A stretch of DNA of 64,000 nt. Source: Roseiflexus sp. (GTDB lineage: Bacteria; Chloroflexota; Chloroflexia; Chloroflexales; Roseiflexaceae). The position numbers and the translations under genes were made by a program. The stretch is taken from assembly GCA_017743475.1 (NCBI GenBank), contig JAGHYV010000004.1, positions 25,813 to 89,812 on the forward strand, in the 5' to 3' direction. Shown one piece after another: positions 63,114 to 64,000 of this stretch (position 1 is its first letter; each line of letters begins with the position of its first letter). The notes beneath the pieces are model-generated. The model had not been told where the DNA came from. It saw only the letters and a program-made list of their open reading frames with translations, and ran no database searches.

Positions 63114-63335
63114 CAGGAGCGCAATGGTGGACTGATTCGGCGTAGCTACCGATGTGTTAGACGTGTCATGACAGAACCTGCTGGTCGAGCTGCAAAGCGG
63201 CAAGACCATTGCAATGGAACACACCATTGACAGTCATATCAAAAAAACCTGCGCTTGAAACTCGATGTCACTGGTGCTAAGGTCAGGATCGAGACTGTCT
63301 CCGGTGTAGGGTATCGTCTGACGGTGGTTTTGTGA
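63114..63335 (+). pseudogene. C-terminal relic of an OmpR-family response regulator
   Basis: Frames split by one or two shifts read VMTEPAGRAAKRQ, AMEHTIDSHIKK and LDVTGAKVRIETVSGVGYRLTVVL. The order, and the words DSHIK and ETVSGVGYRL, are those of the winged-helix output domain of OmpR/PhoB-type regulators. The receiver domain is missing. The TGA overlaps the GTG of the histidine kinase relic, as in a normal operon pair. Confidence 0.7.
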
Positions 63336-63904
63336 TTCGGCGTCTCTGGTTCCAACTCGTTTTGGCATTTGCTCTTGTGACGACCGTGAGCGCGTTGACA
63401 GCAGCACTTGTGGTGAATGTGCGCGCTGGTGATGAGTTTCGCACCTTTGCGGCACAGAACCAGGTGCGGCAACTCGACCTGATACTGCGTCTTGCCGAAT
63501 ATTACGCGGATCATCAAGACTAGAGCAGCGTCGAGACTGTGTTTGCCGGCATTTGCATGATGGGACTGAGGGGACAAGGGAAGATATGCAGACTGCTTGC
63601 GTTGATCCTTACCGATACTGATAGTCAGATTGTCTGTCACAGCAATGCGGTGAGCATTACGCAGGGTAGCGTCGGCAGTGCCGAATAGCGCCGCGCTATG
63701 CCGGTGATGGTTCAGGGCGAACCTGGATATCTGGTAGCGCAACTCCAACGCGACACTGCACTTTCCTCCATTACTCGACTCTCTCGATCAGTTCATTCAG
63801 GTAATGATCCAGGCATGTTTGATTGCGGGTGCGCTTGGGTTACTTTCGGGGATCTTCAATGGTATGCGGGCTGGTTGCACCGCTTAATCATCTGGCGGAT
63901 GGTC
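63332..63904 (+). pseudogene. N-terminal relic of a sensor histidine kinase
   Basis: From GTG 63332: MIRRLWFQLVLAFALVTTVSALTAALVV (first helix), a periplasmic region DEFRTFAAQNQVRQLDLILRLAEYYADHQD, then TAG, GICMMGLRGQGK, another TAG, PVMVQGEPGYLVAQLQ, and after frameshifts IQACLIAGALGLLSGIFNGM (second helix) and LVAPLNHLADG, the start of a HAMP domain. All catalytic domains are absent. At least two stops and two frameshifts are present. Confidence 0.7.
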
Positions 63905-63978
63905 TTTGAAGAATTACTCCAGTATATCCTATGCAGGCAGGCTTCGCCTTGCATAGCCGAGGGCTGATGGTCTTTGAA
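63898..63978. repeat. small palindrome flanked by 13-bp direct repeats
   Basis: GATGGTCTTTGAA occurs at 63898-63910 and 63966-63978. Between the copies is an inverted repeat, CTATGCA/TGCATAG (63929-63956), with an inner GGC-TTC-GCC stem. It sits exactly where the kinase relic loses similarity. Beyond it, to the window end, nothing is recognised. Confidence 0.7.
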
Positions 63979-64000
63979 TACATAATCCGCTATCCGAGAC

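Noticed and set aside
62703-64000. Attachment-site duplication of the tRNA-Arg 3' end
   Set aside because: No second copy of GGGTTCGAGTCCCTCC is seen in the window, so an integrated element cannot be bounded here.

Overview
This 64 kb window is a GC-rich bacterial chromosome segment. Gene order, protein character and the style of the dispersed repeats suggest a filamentous Chloroflexota close to Roseiflexus; this is my inference, with no search behind it. Pointers are a division/cell-wall (dcw) cluster lacking murE, murB, ddl and ftsQAZ, Uma2-type accessory proteins, secreted proteins ending in a YLPLIVR-like tail, and many multi-PAS and two-component genes.

Left part (1-14830, all minus strand): one long dcw cluster read from a consensus promoter with an MraZ operator (14767-14830): mraZ, rsmH, ftsL-like, ftsI, murF, mraY, murD, a rhomboid protease, ftsW, murG, an unknown membrane protein, murC, then a TPR protein that runs off the left edge. 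Between mraZ and rsmH lie about 300 bp of low-complexity DNA, including 18 perfect-register copies of a 7-bp repeat that abut the likely rsmH start.

Middle-left (15150-22022): a secreted trypsin-like protease interrupted by an amber codon just before its catalytic GDSGGP, an acyl-CoA dehydrogenase, a copper-type P1B ATPase, a Nudix hydrolase and ruvA. Signalling and envelope block (22080-35280): a multi-PAS histidine kinase followed by a response regulator/PP2C phosphatase whose 5' end has been tandemly duplicated; a BcsB/BcsA-like pair; a STAS/anti-sigma pair with a membrane protein and a HAD phosphatase; a 52-residue Flp pilin absent from the ORF track; and a DegS-like kinase. At 35350-39370 a polyprenol-phosphate sugar synthase is divergent from two tandem paralogous multi-pass membrane proteins.

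Middle-right (39700-48940, minus): a translation/transcription operon nusA, ylxR, infB, rbfA, a methyltransferase, nrnA-like, truB, ribF, and a MacB-type permease. A promoter and terminator-like leader hairpin precede nusA; rimP is not upstream of it. Right part: yifB/comM, a CPBP protease gene with two in-frame ambers, a multiply frameshifted Uma2 gene, quinone oxidoreductase, Rsm22-type methyltransferase, purF, an ABC exporter pair, a YugP-type metalloprotease, a PAS-GGDEF-EAL protein and tRNA-Arg(TCG). The right edge holds decayed remains of a secreted protein and of an OmpR-type regulator/histidine kinase pair.

No intact insertion sequence, CRISPR array or prophage is visible. The window has an unusual number of freshly broken genes and several distinct short-repeat families, which are the main targets of the findings.
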